Assembly: GCF_029870285.1 (NCBI RefSeq)
Contig: NZ_JACSYA010000014.1
Location: 62,001-126,000 of the forward strand
Direction: 5' to 3'
Origin: Delftia sp. PS-11
GTDB taxonomy: Bacteria; Pseudomonadota; Gammaproteobacteria; Burkholderiales; Burkholderiaceae_C
Length of the DNA: 64,000 nt
How positions within the stretch are numbered: position 1 is the first letter of the stretch; each line of letters opens with the position of its first letter. The notes under the pieces are model-generated. The model was given only the letters and a program-made list of their open reading frames with translations. It was not told the DNA's origin and did not search any database. Shown here one piece after another: positions 50,404-58,096 of the stretch. The position numbers and the translations under genes were made by a program.

Positions 50404-50465
50404 GGCGCCTTTCTGGCGGCGGCGCCGTTTTCCCGCATGCCTGCGGGTTGTTGCGGCGCCCTCCG

Positions 50466-50495
50466 GCGATCTGCCCAGGCAGGTCGCTTTTTTTT
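50466..50495 (+). terminator. Intrinsic terminator between ybaB and recR
   Basis: GCGATCTGCC (50466-50475) pairs with GGCAGGTCGC (50478-50487), one G-T wobble, 2-base centre, followed by eight T (50488-50495). It would end dnaX-ybaB transcripts, although recR is usually in the same operon. Confidence 0.85.
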
Positions 50496-50523
50496 CGAAA
50501 ATCTTCATGCAAAGGAAGCCGCC

Positions 50524-51114
50524 ATGTCGGACGTGCAATCGCTCGATGCCCTGATCGAGGCCCTGCGCAGGCTGCCAGGCGTGGGCATCAAGTCGGCGCA
50601 GCGCATGGCTTTTCATCTGCTGCAGCGTGACCAGGACGGTGCGCGGCAACTGGCCCGGGCCCTGGCCGCCGCAGTGGATTCGGTCCGCCACTGCGAGCGC
50701 TGCCACACTTTTACCGAGGGCCGCATCTGCTCCATCTGCCAGGATGAAGGGCGCGATGCGGCGCGGCTGTGCGTCGTGGAGGCGCCTGCCGACATGGCCG
50801 CCATGGAGCGCACGGGCGCCTACCAGGGCTACTACTATGTGCTGATGGGGCGGCTGTCGCCGCTCGACGGCGTCGGACCGCGCGATCTGGGCCTGTCCAG
50901 TCTGCTGCAGCGTGCCTGCGATGGCCGGGTCCAGGAGGTGATCCTGGCCACCAGCTTCACGGCCGAGGGGGAGGCGACCGCCCATGCGATCAGCGAGGCG
51001 CTCAAGGCCCGTGGCGTGCATGTGACGCGGCTGGCGCGCGGCGTGCCCATCGGCAGCGAGCTCGAATATGTGGACCTGGGCACGATTGCCCATGCGCTGG
51101 TGGACCGGCGCTGA
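50524..51114 (+). CDS. recR: Recombination protein RecR
   Basis: Loads RecA at gaps with RecO/RecF. 196 residues: helix-hairpin-helix [18 protein letters not shown] (about 14-31), Cys4 zinc finger [16 protein letters not shown] (about 57-72), and Toprim domain with [15 protein letters not shown]. Start ATG 50524 with AAAGGAAG upstream. The 3' end of the gene is followed by the MAPEG gene after 34 bp. Confidence 0.95.
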   Translation: MSDVQSLDALIEALRRLPGVGIKSAQRMAFHLLQRDQDGARQLARALAAAVDSVRHCERCHTFTEGRICSICQDEGRDAARLCVVEAPADMAAMERTGAYQGYYYVLMGRLSPLDGVGPRDLGLSSLLQRACDGRVQEVILATSFTAEGEATAHAISEALKARGVHVTRLARGVPIGSELEYVDLGTIAHALVDRR

Positions 51115-51148
51115 TTCACTGCATTGCGATACCGAAAGGAGTCTGTGC

Positions 51149-51580
51149 ATGCCTTCTGCCGTGATCTTGCCGCAAGGCGGCTTCTCCGTTGCGCACTGGT
51201 GCCTGCTGGTGGCCGTGCTGCTGCCGCTGGTCTGCGCCTATATCGCCAAGGCCTCCGGCCTGCGGCGGGGGCTCGGGCCGGGCGGCTTTGACAACCATGA
51301 CCCGCGCGCCTGGCTGGCGCGCCAAAGCGGCTACCAGGCGCGCGCCAATGCCGCGCAGGCCAATAGCTTCGAGGCCCTGCCGTTTTTCATCGGCGCGCTC
51401 GTGGTGGCCTGGCAGCTGGATGCGCCTGCGGCATGGGTCAATGGGCTGGCCGTTGCCTTCGTGCTGCTGCGCGTGGCCTATATCGCCTGCTATGTGCTGG
51501 ACCGTGCCAGCCTGCGCAGCGCGGCATGGGTGCTGGGCTGGTGCGTCAACCTGCTGCTGTTCTTCGCCGGATATCGCTGA
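51149..51580 (+). CDS. MAPEG-family membrane protein
   Basis: 143 residues with four hydrophobic helices. The conserved MAPEG segments are visible: RANAAQANSFEALPFFIGAL near residue 68-87 with the N-x-x-E-x-x-P-x-F pattern, and the aromatic-rich C-terminal part LLRVAYIACYVLDRASLRSA. The family includes glutathione transferases and eicosanoid enzymes; the bacterial members are largely unstudied. AAAGGAG precedes the ATG. May be co-transcribed with recR. Confidence 0.82.
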   Translation: MPSAVILPQGGFSVAHWCLLVAVLLPLVCAYIAKASGLRRGLGPGGFDNHDPRAWLARQSGYQARANAAQANSFEALPFFIGALVVAWQLDAPAAWVNGLAVAFVLLRVAYIACYVLDRASLRSAAWVLGWCVNLLLFFAGYR

Positions 51581-51694
51581 ACAGCCTGCCGGCGATGTCC
51601 GGGAGACTGCGGCGCTGCACATACGGACAAGCACCTATGCGGCTTGTGGGTTGTCTGCTGGATGATATTGCTGCACTGCAGCAAAATGTTCGCC

Positions 51695-52729
51695 ATGCCT
51701 TCCGCCTTGTTCAATCGCCGTGCCGCCCTGGGTCTGCTGGGGCTGGCGCCCCTGGGGGGGCTGTCCATTGGCGGCCCTTATGCCGGGTCGGTGCGCATTG
51801 CCGTGGGCGGGCTGGGGCTGCTGTACTACCTGCCCCTGGTCATTGCGCAGCAGTTGCGCTTTTTCGAGGCCGAAGGCCTGTCTGTTCAGCTGGATGACTA
51901 TCCTGGCGGGCAGCAGTCGCTGCAGGCGCTGCAATCAGGGGCTGCGGATATCTGCGCCGGCGCCTATGAGCACACCCTGCTGGCGCAGCAGCAGGGTAGC
52001 GCGCTGTGTGCCTTTGTCGTGCAGGGCCGGGCGCCGCAGATTGCGCTGGGCGTTTCCACGCGCTGGATGCCGCGCTACCGCAGCCTGTCCGATCTGCAGG
52101 GCCGGCGTGTCGGCGTCTCGTCGCCGGGGGCTTGCACCGCGCGGGCTGTGCAACTGATGCTGCTGGCCGAAGGGCTTCCTGCCGATTCGGTGCAGCTGGT
52201 TGGCGTGGGCTCTGGCGCCGGTGCCATGGAGGCATTGCGCACGGGCCGGTTGCAGGCACTGTGCCATGCTGATCCGCTGATGAGCGTGCTGGATGACAAG
52301 GGCGCCCTGCGCATCGTGCGTGACTTGCGCGACCTGCGCAGCAGCGCCCTGCTGTATGGCGGCTCCATGCCTTCGGGCACGCTGTATGCGCCCATGGAAT
52401 TCCTGCGCAGGCATTCTGCCAAGGCCCAGGCCGTCAGCCATGCGATGGTGCGCGCCCTCAAATGGCTGCACACGGCGTCCCCCATGGATGTGCTCCAGGC
52501 CGTGCCTGCTCCCTATCTGCTGGGATCGCGGCGCGTCTATCTGTCGGCCTTCGAGCACATGCGCACCACGATCTCGCCCGACGCCATGATGCCCGACGAT
52601 GGTCCGGCAACGGCCTTGCGCGCGCTGTCGCGTCTGCAGCCTGGGCTGGCTGCGCGCGGTGCAGTGAATCTGGCGCGCACCTATACCAACGAGTTTGCCC
52701 GCCAGTCCAAGCAGCGCTTTCACGCCTGA
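51695..52729 (+). CDS. ABC-type substrate-binding protein, NMT1/SsuA-like (orphan)
   Basis: About 344 residues. The N-terminus MPSALFNRRAALGLLGLAPL resembles a Tat-type signal (RR followed by a hydrophobic core), and the mature protein shows the SsuA/THI5 fold: LGLLYYLPLVIAQQLRFFEAEGL, GGQQSLQALQSGAADICAGA and the VGVSSPGACT segment. Members bind nitrate, sulfonate or pyrimidine precursors for uptake. No ATPase or permease gene lies near, so partner and ligand are unknown. Start is uncertain: ATG 51686 is 9 bp upstream and no clear ribosome binding site is seen. Confidence 0.78.
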   Translation: MPSALFNRRAALGLLGLAPLGGLSIGGPYAGSVRIAVGGLGLLYYLPLVIAQQLRFFEAEGLSVQLDDYPGGQQSLQALQSGAADICAGAYEHTLLAQQQGSALCAFVVQGRAPQIALGVSTRWMPRYRSLSDLQGRRVGVSSPGACTARAVQLMLLAEGLPADSVQLVGVGSGAGAMEALRTGRLQALCHADPLMSVLDDKGALRIVRDLRDLRSSALLYGGSMPSGTLYAPMEFLRRHSAKAQAVSHAMVRALKWLHTASPMDVLQAVPAPYLLGSRRVYLSAFEHMRTTISPDAMMPDDGPATALRALSRLQPGLAARGAVNLARTYTNEFARQSKQRFHA

Positions 52730-52750
52730 GGCCTGCGCCCCGGGCGTTGC

Positions 52751-54289
52751 TCAGCGCTTTTTGACTTTCGATGGCTTGCCGCCACGTGCCACGGCTGCGG
52801 CAGGGGCTTTGTTGCGGCTTTCTGCCTGGACGGCGACCTTGCGCGGCGCGCCGGCCGCCTTGGCCGGGCTGGCCTTGCCACCGCCGCTGCTGCCGGTGCT
52901 GGCGCGCACGGGCAGGTAGGCAATCAGCGACTGGCCTGCCTTGAGGGAGGCGGTGGACTTGAGGTCATTCCAGTCGGCCAGGTTGGAGGCGCTGACGCCG
53001 TAGCGGTTGGCCACGCTGATCAGCGTGTCGTGCTTGCGGGCCTTGATGGTGGCGCGGCGTGTCACGACTTCGGGCGCAAAGCTGATCTGGCCGTTGTCTG
53101 CGATGTGGCCGGCCACATCGGCGCTGACGTTGGCGCCACGGGGCACCATCAGTGCCGAGCCTGCCTTGATCAGCATGCGTGGCGGAATATTGTTGATAGC
53201 GCGCAGATCGGATTCTCCCAGGCCCACGCGCTGTGCGGCCTCGGCCACGGTGATGGTGGCGGGCACGGTCCAGACGGTCCAGCTGGCGTACTGGCCTTCG
53301 TCATAGGCCTGGAGATTGCGGCGGAAGACCTGTGCGTTGTCCCAGGGCAGCAGGATTTCGGGCGTGCCTGCCGCGAAGATCACGGGCTTGCGGAAGCTCG
53401 GGTTCAGCGCCTTGAAGTCCGCGACCGAGACATCCGCGAGCTTGGCCACCAGTTCCACATCGATGTCGCGCTTGATGGTGACGGCCTGGAAGTAGGGGTG
53501 GTTGCCAATCGGGGGCAGCTCTGCCGAGAATGCCTCGGGGCGGGCGACGATGTTCTTGACGGCCTGCAGCTTGGGCACATACATGCGGGTTTCCGCCGGC
53601 ATCTGCAGGTCGGTGTATCCGGTGGGCAGCCCCAGCTTCTCGTTGCGCTTGATGGCGCGCCCGACACTGCCTTCGCCCCAGTTGTAGGCCGCCAGCGCCA
53701 GATGCCAGTCGCCGAACATGTCGTAGAGCTTTTGCAGGTAGTCGAGCGCGGCGCGCGTGGAGGCCAGCACGTCGCGGCGGTCGTCACGGAAAGCGTTTTG
53801 CTTGAGGTCGAAATACGTGCCGGTCGCCGGCATGAATTGCCACATGCCGGCCGCCTTGGCGGTGGAGACGGCCTGCGGGTTGAAGGCGCTCTCGATATAG
53901 GGCAGCAGCGCCAGCTCGGTGGGCATGTTGCGGCGCTCCAGTTCCTCGACGATATGGAAGAGGTACTTGCTGGAGCGCTCGGTCATGCGCTGTATGTAGT
54001 CGGGCCGGCTGGCGTACCACTGCTCGCGGTCCTTGACCAGGTCCTGCTCCAGATCCGGCATGGCAAAGCCCTGGCGTATGCGCACCCACAGGTCGCCTGT
54101 GGTTTGCAGCGATGCCACATCGGCACGGGCCGTTTCGGCGCGTGTCAGTGGGCTCAGAGGGCCTTTGGGGTACTGGGGAGCATGGTTGGGTGTGTCGGAG
54201 CCTGTGTTGGACAGGTCCGGGCCGCTGGTAGTGGCGCAGCCCGCGAGCGCCAGCAGGCTGCCCAGCAGCAGGGTATGTAGCAGTTTCAT
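52751..54289 (-). CDS. mltD: Membrane-bound lytic murein transglycosylase D
   Basis: Outer membrane lipoprotein that cleaves peptidoglycan glycan strands. 512 residues: lipoprotein signal ending LALAGC (lipid-bearing Cys about residue 17), SLT domain (about 100-250) with catalytic Glu in LLPYIESAFNPQAVS and AAGMWQFMPATGTYF, then two LysM-like repeats (about 320-385 and 405-455) for glycan binding and a basic Ser/Ala/Lys-rich tail. Its start shares a base with the gloB stop (TGATG), so it is translated from the same message as gloB. Confidence 0.92.
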   Translation of the reverse strand: MKLLHTLLLGSLLALAGCATTSGPDLSNTGSDTPNHAPQYPKGPLSPLTRAETARADVASLQTTGDLWVRIRQGFAMPDLEQDLVKDREQWYASRPDYIQRMTERSSKYLFHIVEELERRNMPTELALLPYIESAFNPQAVSTAKAAGMWQFMPATGTYFDLKQNAFRDDRRDVLASTRAALDYLQKLYDMFGDWHLALAAYNWGEGSVGRAIKRNEKLGLPTGYTDLQMPAETRMYVPKLQAVKNIVARPEAFSAELPPIGNHPYFQAVTIKRDIDVELVAKLADVSVADFKALNPSFRKPVIFAAGTPEILLPWDNAQVFRRNLQAYDEGQYASWTVWTVPATITVAEAAQRVGLGESDLRAINNIPPRMLIKAGSALMVPRGANVSADVAGHIADNGQISFAPEVVTRRATIKARKHDTLISVANRYGVSASNLADWNDLKSTASLKAGQSLIAYLPVRASTGSSGGGKASPAKAAGAPRKVAVQAESRNKAPAAAVARGGKPSKVKKR

Positions 54290-55062
54290 CAGAAAACGTT
54301 TTTCCATTGGCGCAGGCCCGCCAGCACGCTGGCTGGTTCCTGCGGTTGCACCTGCGCATCGAAGCGGGCGGCGGCAGCGGCCACCGCGGCGTTGCGCGTG
54401 CGAAGAAAGGGGTTGATGCGGCGTTCGGTCTCCAGACGCGACGGCAGCGTGGGCTGGCCATTGTCGCGCAGCGACTGGCAGTGCTGCGTGTAGCGGGACA
54501 GGTCCGTATTGTCCGGCTCAACGGCCCGGGCAAAGCGCAGGTTGGATAGCGTGTACTCATGGGCGCAGCACACCTGGGTATCGTCCGGCAGCGCCGCCAG
54601 GCGGTCCAGCGATGCCTGCATCTGCTGCGGCGTGCCCTCGAACAATCTGCCGCAGCCGCCGGAAAACAGCGTGTCGCCGCAGAACAGCACGGGCTGCGGC
54701 TGCGCCGATGTGCTGAAGTAGGCGATGTGGCCGGCCGTATGGCCGGGCACGTCGATGACCTGCCAGGGACCGCCTGGCGCGGCCACGGTGTCTCCACCTT
54801 GCACGCGCTCAATGCCTTGGGGCAGCTTTTCGCTGGCAGGGCCCCACGCATGGGCGCCGGTTGCCTCGCGCAAAGCTGCCACGCCACCGACATGGTCGGC
54901 ATGGTGGTGGGTGACTAAAATGCCCTGCAGCTGCAGTTGATGCAGGCGCAATGCAGCCAGCACCGGTTCGGCATCACCCGGGTCAACGACGAGGGCATGG
55001 CGTGCGTCGTGCAACATCCAGATGTAGTTGTCGGAAAAGGCGGGAATGGGCAACAGGTTCAT
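54289..55062 (-). CDS. gloB: Hydroxyacylglutathione hydrolase (glyoxalase II)
   Basis: Hydrolyses S-lactoylglutathione in methylglyoxal detoxification. 257 residues, metallo-beta-lactamase fold with THHHADHVGG (about 52-61), the PGHTAGH motif, and the GDTLFSGGCGR loop; C-terminal substrate-binding helix region (ETERRINPFLR). Start [15 protein letters not shown] is the family N-terminus. Upstream of mltD with one-base overlap; start codon lies back to back with the methyltransferase gene. Confidence 0.94.
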   Translation of the reverse strand: MNLLPIPAFSDNYIWMLHDARHALVVDPGDAEPVLAALRLHQLQLQGILVTHHHADHVGGVAALREATGAHAWGPASEKLPQGIERVQGGDTVAAPGGPWQVIDVPGHTAGHIAYFSTSAQPQPVLFCGDTLFSGGCGRLFEGTPQQMQASLDRLAALPDDTQVCCAHEYTLSNLRFARAVEPDNTDLSRYTQHCQSLRDNGQPTLPSRLETERRINPFLRTRNAAVAAAAARFDAQVQPQEPASVLAGLRQWKNVF

Positions 55063-55834
55063 GAGCAGCAAAATTATAGGGATGCAGCACTGGACGCAAT
55101 CTGCCCTGGGCCACTACCTGCTCGATTGGGAGCAGCAATGCTGCGACGAGGCGGTGGCCGACATTTTCGGCTACCACAGCCTGCAACTGGGCATGCCCAT
55201 GCTGCAGGGCCTGCGCGCCAACCGCATGCCGCACCGCTGGCTGGCCGTGGATTGTCCCCAGGCCTGCGAGCCTCTGGAGGGCATGCCGGCAGCCGGCATG
55301 CCTGTGTCCCTGGTGACCGACCCTGCCGCACTGCCTTTTGCCGAAGCCAGCCTGGACCTGGTGATGATGCCGCACACGCTGGAGACTTCGCCGGACCCGC
55401 ATGCCGTGCTGCGCGAGGCGGCACGCGTACTGGTGCCCGAAGGCCGGCTCGTCGTCTGCGGTCTCAACCCCGCCAGCCTGCTGGGCGTGCAGCGCCGTGT
55501 GGAGCGCGGCACGGCCTATCTGCCCGAGGTGGGCTGGGGGGTCGGCTACTGGCGCCTGCGCGACTGGCTGCAGCTGCTGGCCTTCGACATTGAGGCTGTC
55601 CAGTTCGGCTGCTATCGTCCGGCCACGCAAAGTGCGCAGTGGCTGCGGCGCTGGCGCTTCATGGACCGTGTCGGCCGGCTGGGATGGCCCATGCTGGGCG
55701 GGGCGTACTGCGTGGTCGCGGTCAAGCGCGTGGCGGGCATGCGCATGCTGGAGTCCGCCTGGCGCAGCCGCCCGGCCAGGGCGGGCGCTGCCATGCCCGT
55801 GGCCCATCGTCAGGGGCCGGCAGATACGGCCTGA
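55061..55834 (+). CDS. SAM-dependent methyltransferase (gloB-rnhA intergenic family)
   Basis: 257 residues from ATG 55061. Rossmann-type class I methyltransferase, although the glycine-rich motif I is weak; the later motifs [20 protein letters not shown] and [20 protein letters not shown] are clear, followed by [12 protein letters not shown]. Conserved position between gloB and rnhA in Burkholderiales; substrate unknown. The start overlaps the divergent gloB start codon (CATG); an ATG at 55082 would avoid this and is a real alternative. Confidence 0.8.
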   Translation: MSSKIIGMQHWTQSALGHYLLDWEQQCCDEAVADIFGYHSLQLGMPMLQGLRANRMPHRWLAVDCPQACEPLEGMPAAGMPVSLVTDPAALPFAEASLDLVMMPHTLETSPDPHAVLREAARVLVPEGRLVVCGLNPASLLGVQRRVERGTAYLPEVGWGVGYWRLRDWLQLLAFDIEAVQFGCYRPATQSAQWLRRWRFMDRVGRLGWPMLGGAYCVVAVKRVAGMRMLESAWRSRPARAGAAMPVAHRQGPADTA

Positions 55835-55893
55835 GTACATACCCATTTTCTTTTCGGGGGCTTTGGCTTCCGGGCATTTCCATCGAGGTTTTT

Positions 55894-56340
55894 TTGAATC
55901 AAGTTGTTATCTATACCGACGGTGCCTGCAAGGGCAATCCCGGCCCTGGCGGCTGGGGGGTGGTGCTGCAGGCAGGAAGCGCCCGCAAGGAGCTGTTTGG
56001 CGGTGAACTGGGCACGACCAACAACCGCATGGAGCTGATGGCCGTCATCGAGGCACTGTCCGCCCTCAAGCGCCCCTGCGATGTGGTGCTCTATCTGGAC
56101 AGCCAGTATGTGCGCAAGGGCATCACGGAATGGATCCATGGCTGGAAGGCCAAGGGCTGGAAGACGGCATCCAAGGAGCCCGTCAAGAATGTGGAGCTGT
56201 GGCAACGGCTCGATGCGCTGGTGCAGGGCAGCGGCCACCGCATCGACTGGCGCTGGGTCAAGGGCCATGCGGGCGATCCCGGCAATGAACGCGCCGATGC
56301 CCTGGCCAACAAGGGCGTGGACCAGGCGCTGGGGCGCTGA
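55894..56340 (+). CDS. rnhA: Ribonuclease HI
   Basis: Degrades RNA of RNA-DNA hybrids. 148 residues from TTG 55894, preceded by GAGG (55885-55888); the frame is open further upstream, but the family starts here with [17 protein letters not shown]. Catalytic residues: Asp9 ([15 protein letters not shown]), Glu in [13 protein letters not shown], Asp in YLDSQYV and Asp in ERADALA. Second RNase H of the window (with rnhB). Confidence 0.93.
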   Translation: MNQVVIYTDGACKGNPGPGGWGVVLQAGSARKELFGGELGTTNNRMELMAVIEALSALKRPCDVVLYLDSQYVRKGITEWIHGWKAKGWKTASKEPVKNVELWQRLDALVQGSGHRIDWRWVKGHAGDPGNERADALANKGVDQALGR

Positions 56341-56430
56341 CCGCCGGGCAGGCAGGCCTGTCCTGCCGGCGGCGGGCGGGCTCTAGATAAAAACCCTAGC
56401 AGCCCGTGCCCCTGAGTCCCTTTAATATTT

Positions 56431-56509
56431 CCATTAGTGGAAATTAAAGCGCCTTCTCCTCGGCATCTTCCGTGGTGTGCTGTCAAAAATTGCCACTTGT
56501 GGATATTTT
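56431..56509 (+). promoter_or_regulatory. Operator pair and promoter before the porin operon
   Basis: The 10-mer CCAYTWGTGG occurs twice, CCATTAGTGG (56431-56440) and CCACTTGTGG (56493-56502). The first is embedded in a larger quasi-palindrome, CTTTAATATTTCCA (56420-56433) against TGGAAATTAAAG (56438-56449). The second lies between a -35-like CTGTCA (56480-56485) and a -10-like TATTTT (56504-56509), where repressor sites usually are. A nearby TetR gene is a candidate regulator. Confidence 0.55.
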
Positions 56510-56538
56510 GAATCACCTCACGTTGAAAGAGCCTTGCG

Positions 56539-57624
56539 ATGAAATACGGAGCAATTGCCACATGGGCCATGCTGGGCGGCACCGGGACGGTGCTGGCCCA
56601 GAGTTCTGTGATGCTGTACGGCAGCATGGATCTGACCATGCCCTGGATCAGCGATGTGCGCGGCAGCCGGCTGGCGCGCATGGATTCGGCCATCTCCCAG
56701 CCAGATCTCTGGGGCCTGCGCGGCCGCGAGGACCTGGGCGGGGGCATGAAGGCATCGTTCCAGCTGGAAAACGGATTCCTTGCGGACATCGGCGCGCCGA
56801 TCTCACCGACCCGCTACTTCAACCGTGCTTCCTGGGTGGGCCTGTACAGCGCTTCAATGGGCTCGGTGCGGCTGGGGCGCCAGGTCGATTTCACGGCGGG
56901 CACGCTGAGCCAGTGGGGCAATGGCTACCAGCTCTACAACTTCTACCTCTACCATCCTGGCAACCTGGATGGCCTGTCCAGCCAGTTTCCCGTGGACAAC
57001 TCAGTGGTCTATCTGACGCCGAGCATGGACGGCATGCAGTTTGGCGCGCAGTATGGCTTTGGCGAGGTGCCTGGCCGCTCGCAGGCCGGCCGCACCTACA
57101 GCGCCATGGGCCGCTATTCTGGTGCGAGGCTCCATCTGGCTGTGGCCTACACCGATGCCCGTGGCCGGGCCTTCGATATTGCCGGGAGCACGGGCCTGAC
57201 CCGCGCACTGGGCCAGGATCTGGCTGCAGGCCGCCCTCTGGTGCCCGATGCCTTCCAGGTCCTGGGCATCGGTGGCGGCTACCAGCTCGACGGTCTGCCG
57301 GTGCGCATCAATGCGCTGACCACGCGCTCCGCGCTCAAACTGGGGGTTGTCACCAGTCACATGACGGCCCTTGATCTGGGCCTGTCCTGGCAGGCCGGCC
57401 AAGCCGTGACGGTCAACACAGGCTATTCCTTCAGCCGCTTCGAGCGTACGCGATGGAACCAGTTGCACCTGGGAGCGCGCTACGCATTGTCCAGACGCAC
57501 ACAGCTGCATGCCTCTGTCACGCACCAGCGCGCCTCCAACGGTGTGGCCGCGATGAACGCCGCAGGCGTTGCCAGCGGGCGTTCACAGACGGTGATCGCG
57601 GCAGGCGTGCACCACGCGTTCTGA
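56539..57624 (+). CDS. Gram-negative general porin
   Basis: Trimeric 16-strand outer membrane channel of the betaproteobacterial porin family. 361 residues: signal peptide [20 protein letters not shown], then [32 protein letters not shown] and [11 protein letters not shown], all standard porin strand motifs; ends in aromatic phenylalanine (AAGVHHAF). It opens the operon with a molybdenum hydroxylase, a dioxygenase and a Bug receptor, so it probably admits their substrate. Confidence 0.92.
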   Translation: MKYGAIATWAMLGGTGTVLAQSSVMLYGSMDLTMPWISDVRGSRLARMDSAISQPDLWGLRGREDLGGGMKASFQLENGFLADIGAPISPTRYFNRASWVGLYSASMGSVRLGRQVDFTAGTLSQWGNGYQLYNFYLYHPGNLDGLSSQFPVDNSVVYLTPSMDGMQFGAQYGFGEVPGRSQAGRTYSAMGRYSGARLHLAVAYTDARGRAFDIAGSTGLTRALGQDLAAGRPLVPDAFQVLGIGGGYQLDGLPVRINALTTRSALKLGVVTSHMTALDLGLSWQAGQAVTVNTGYSFSRFERTRWNQLHLGARYALSRRTQLHASVTHQRASNGVAAMNAAGVASGRSQTVIAAGVHHAF

Positions 57625-57649
57625 GCTTTGCCAGCCAGGAGGTTCCTCC

Positions 57650-58096
57650 ATGCAATTCATTCTCAACGCCACCAGCGTGGCGTTTGATGGCGACGGGCAG
57701 ACCCCGTTGCTGTGGGTGCTGCGCGAGCATTTCAAGCTCACGGGCACCAAGTTCGGCTGTGGCGCCGGGCTGTGCGGGGCCTGCACGGTCCATGTCGATG
57801 GGCAGCCCGTACGCTCGTGCGTGCTGCCTGTCTCGGCCATTGCCGGCCAGCCGGTCACGACGATCGAGGGGCTGTCCCGTGACCGCTCCCACCCCATCCA
57901 GAAAGCCTGGATGGACAAGGATGTGCCGCAGTGCGGCTACTGCCAGTCCGGCATGGTCATGGCCGCCGCCGCGCTGCTCAAGGCCCATCCCCGGCCCACC
58001 GATGCGCAGATCGACGAGGCCATGACCCATCTGTGCCGCTGCGCCACCTACCACCGCATCCGGGAGGCCATCCATGCAGCCGCTTCGCAGCAATGA
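57650..58096 (+). CDS. iorA: 2Fe-2S subunit of isoquinoline 1-oxidoreductase-type molybdenum hydroxylase
   Basis: 148-residue electron-transfer subunit. The first [2Fe-2S] cluster has the plant ferredoxin pattern [18 protein letters not shown] with its fourth Cys in RSCVLPV; the second, helical cluster has [10 protein letters not shown] and [17 protein letters not shown] precedes the ATG. Its end overlaps the large subunit by 23 bp. No FAD subunit gene is nearby, fitting the two-subunit Ior/aldehyde-dehydrogenase type, not the three-subunit xanthine dehydrogenase type. Confidence 0.9.
   Translation: MQFILNATSVAFDGDGQTPLLWVLREHFKLTGTKFGCGAGLCGACTVHVDGQPVRSCVLPVSAIAGQPVTTIEGLSRDRSHPIQKAWMDKDVPQCGYCQSGMVMAAAALLKAHPRPTDAQIDEAMTHLCRCATYHRIREAIHAAASQQ

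Noticed and set aside
56341..56372. GC-rich hairpin after rnhA as a terminator
   Set aside because: Several bulges and no T-tract; not enough to call a terminator.
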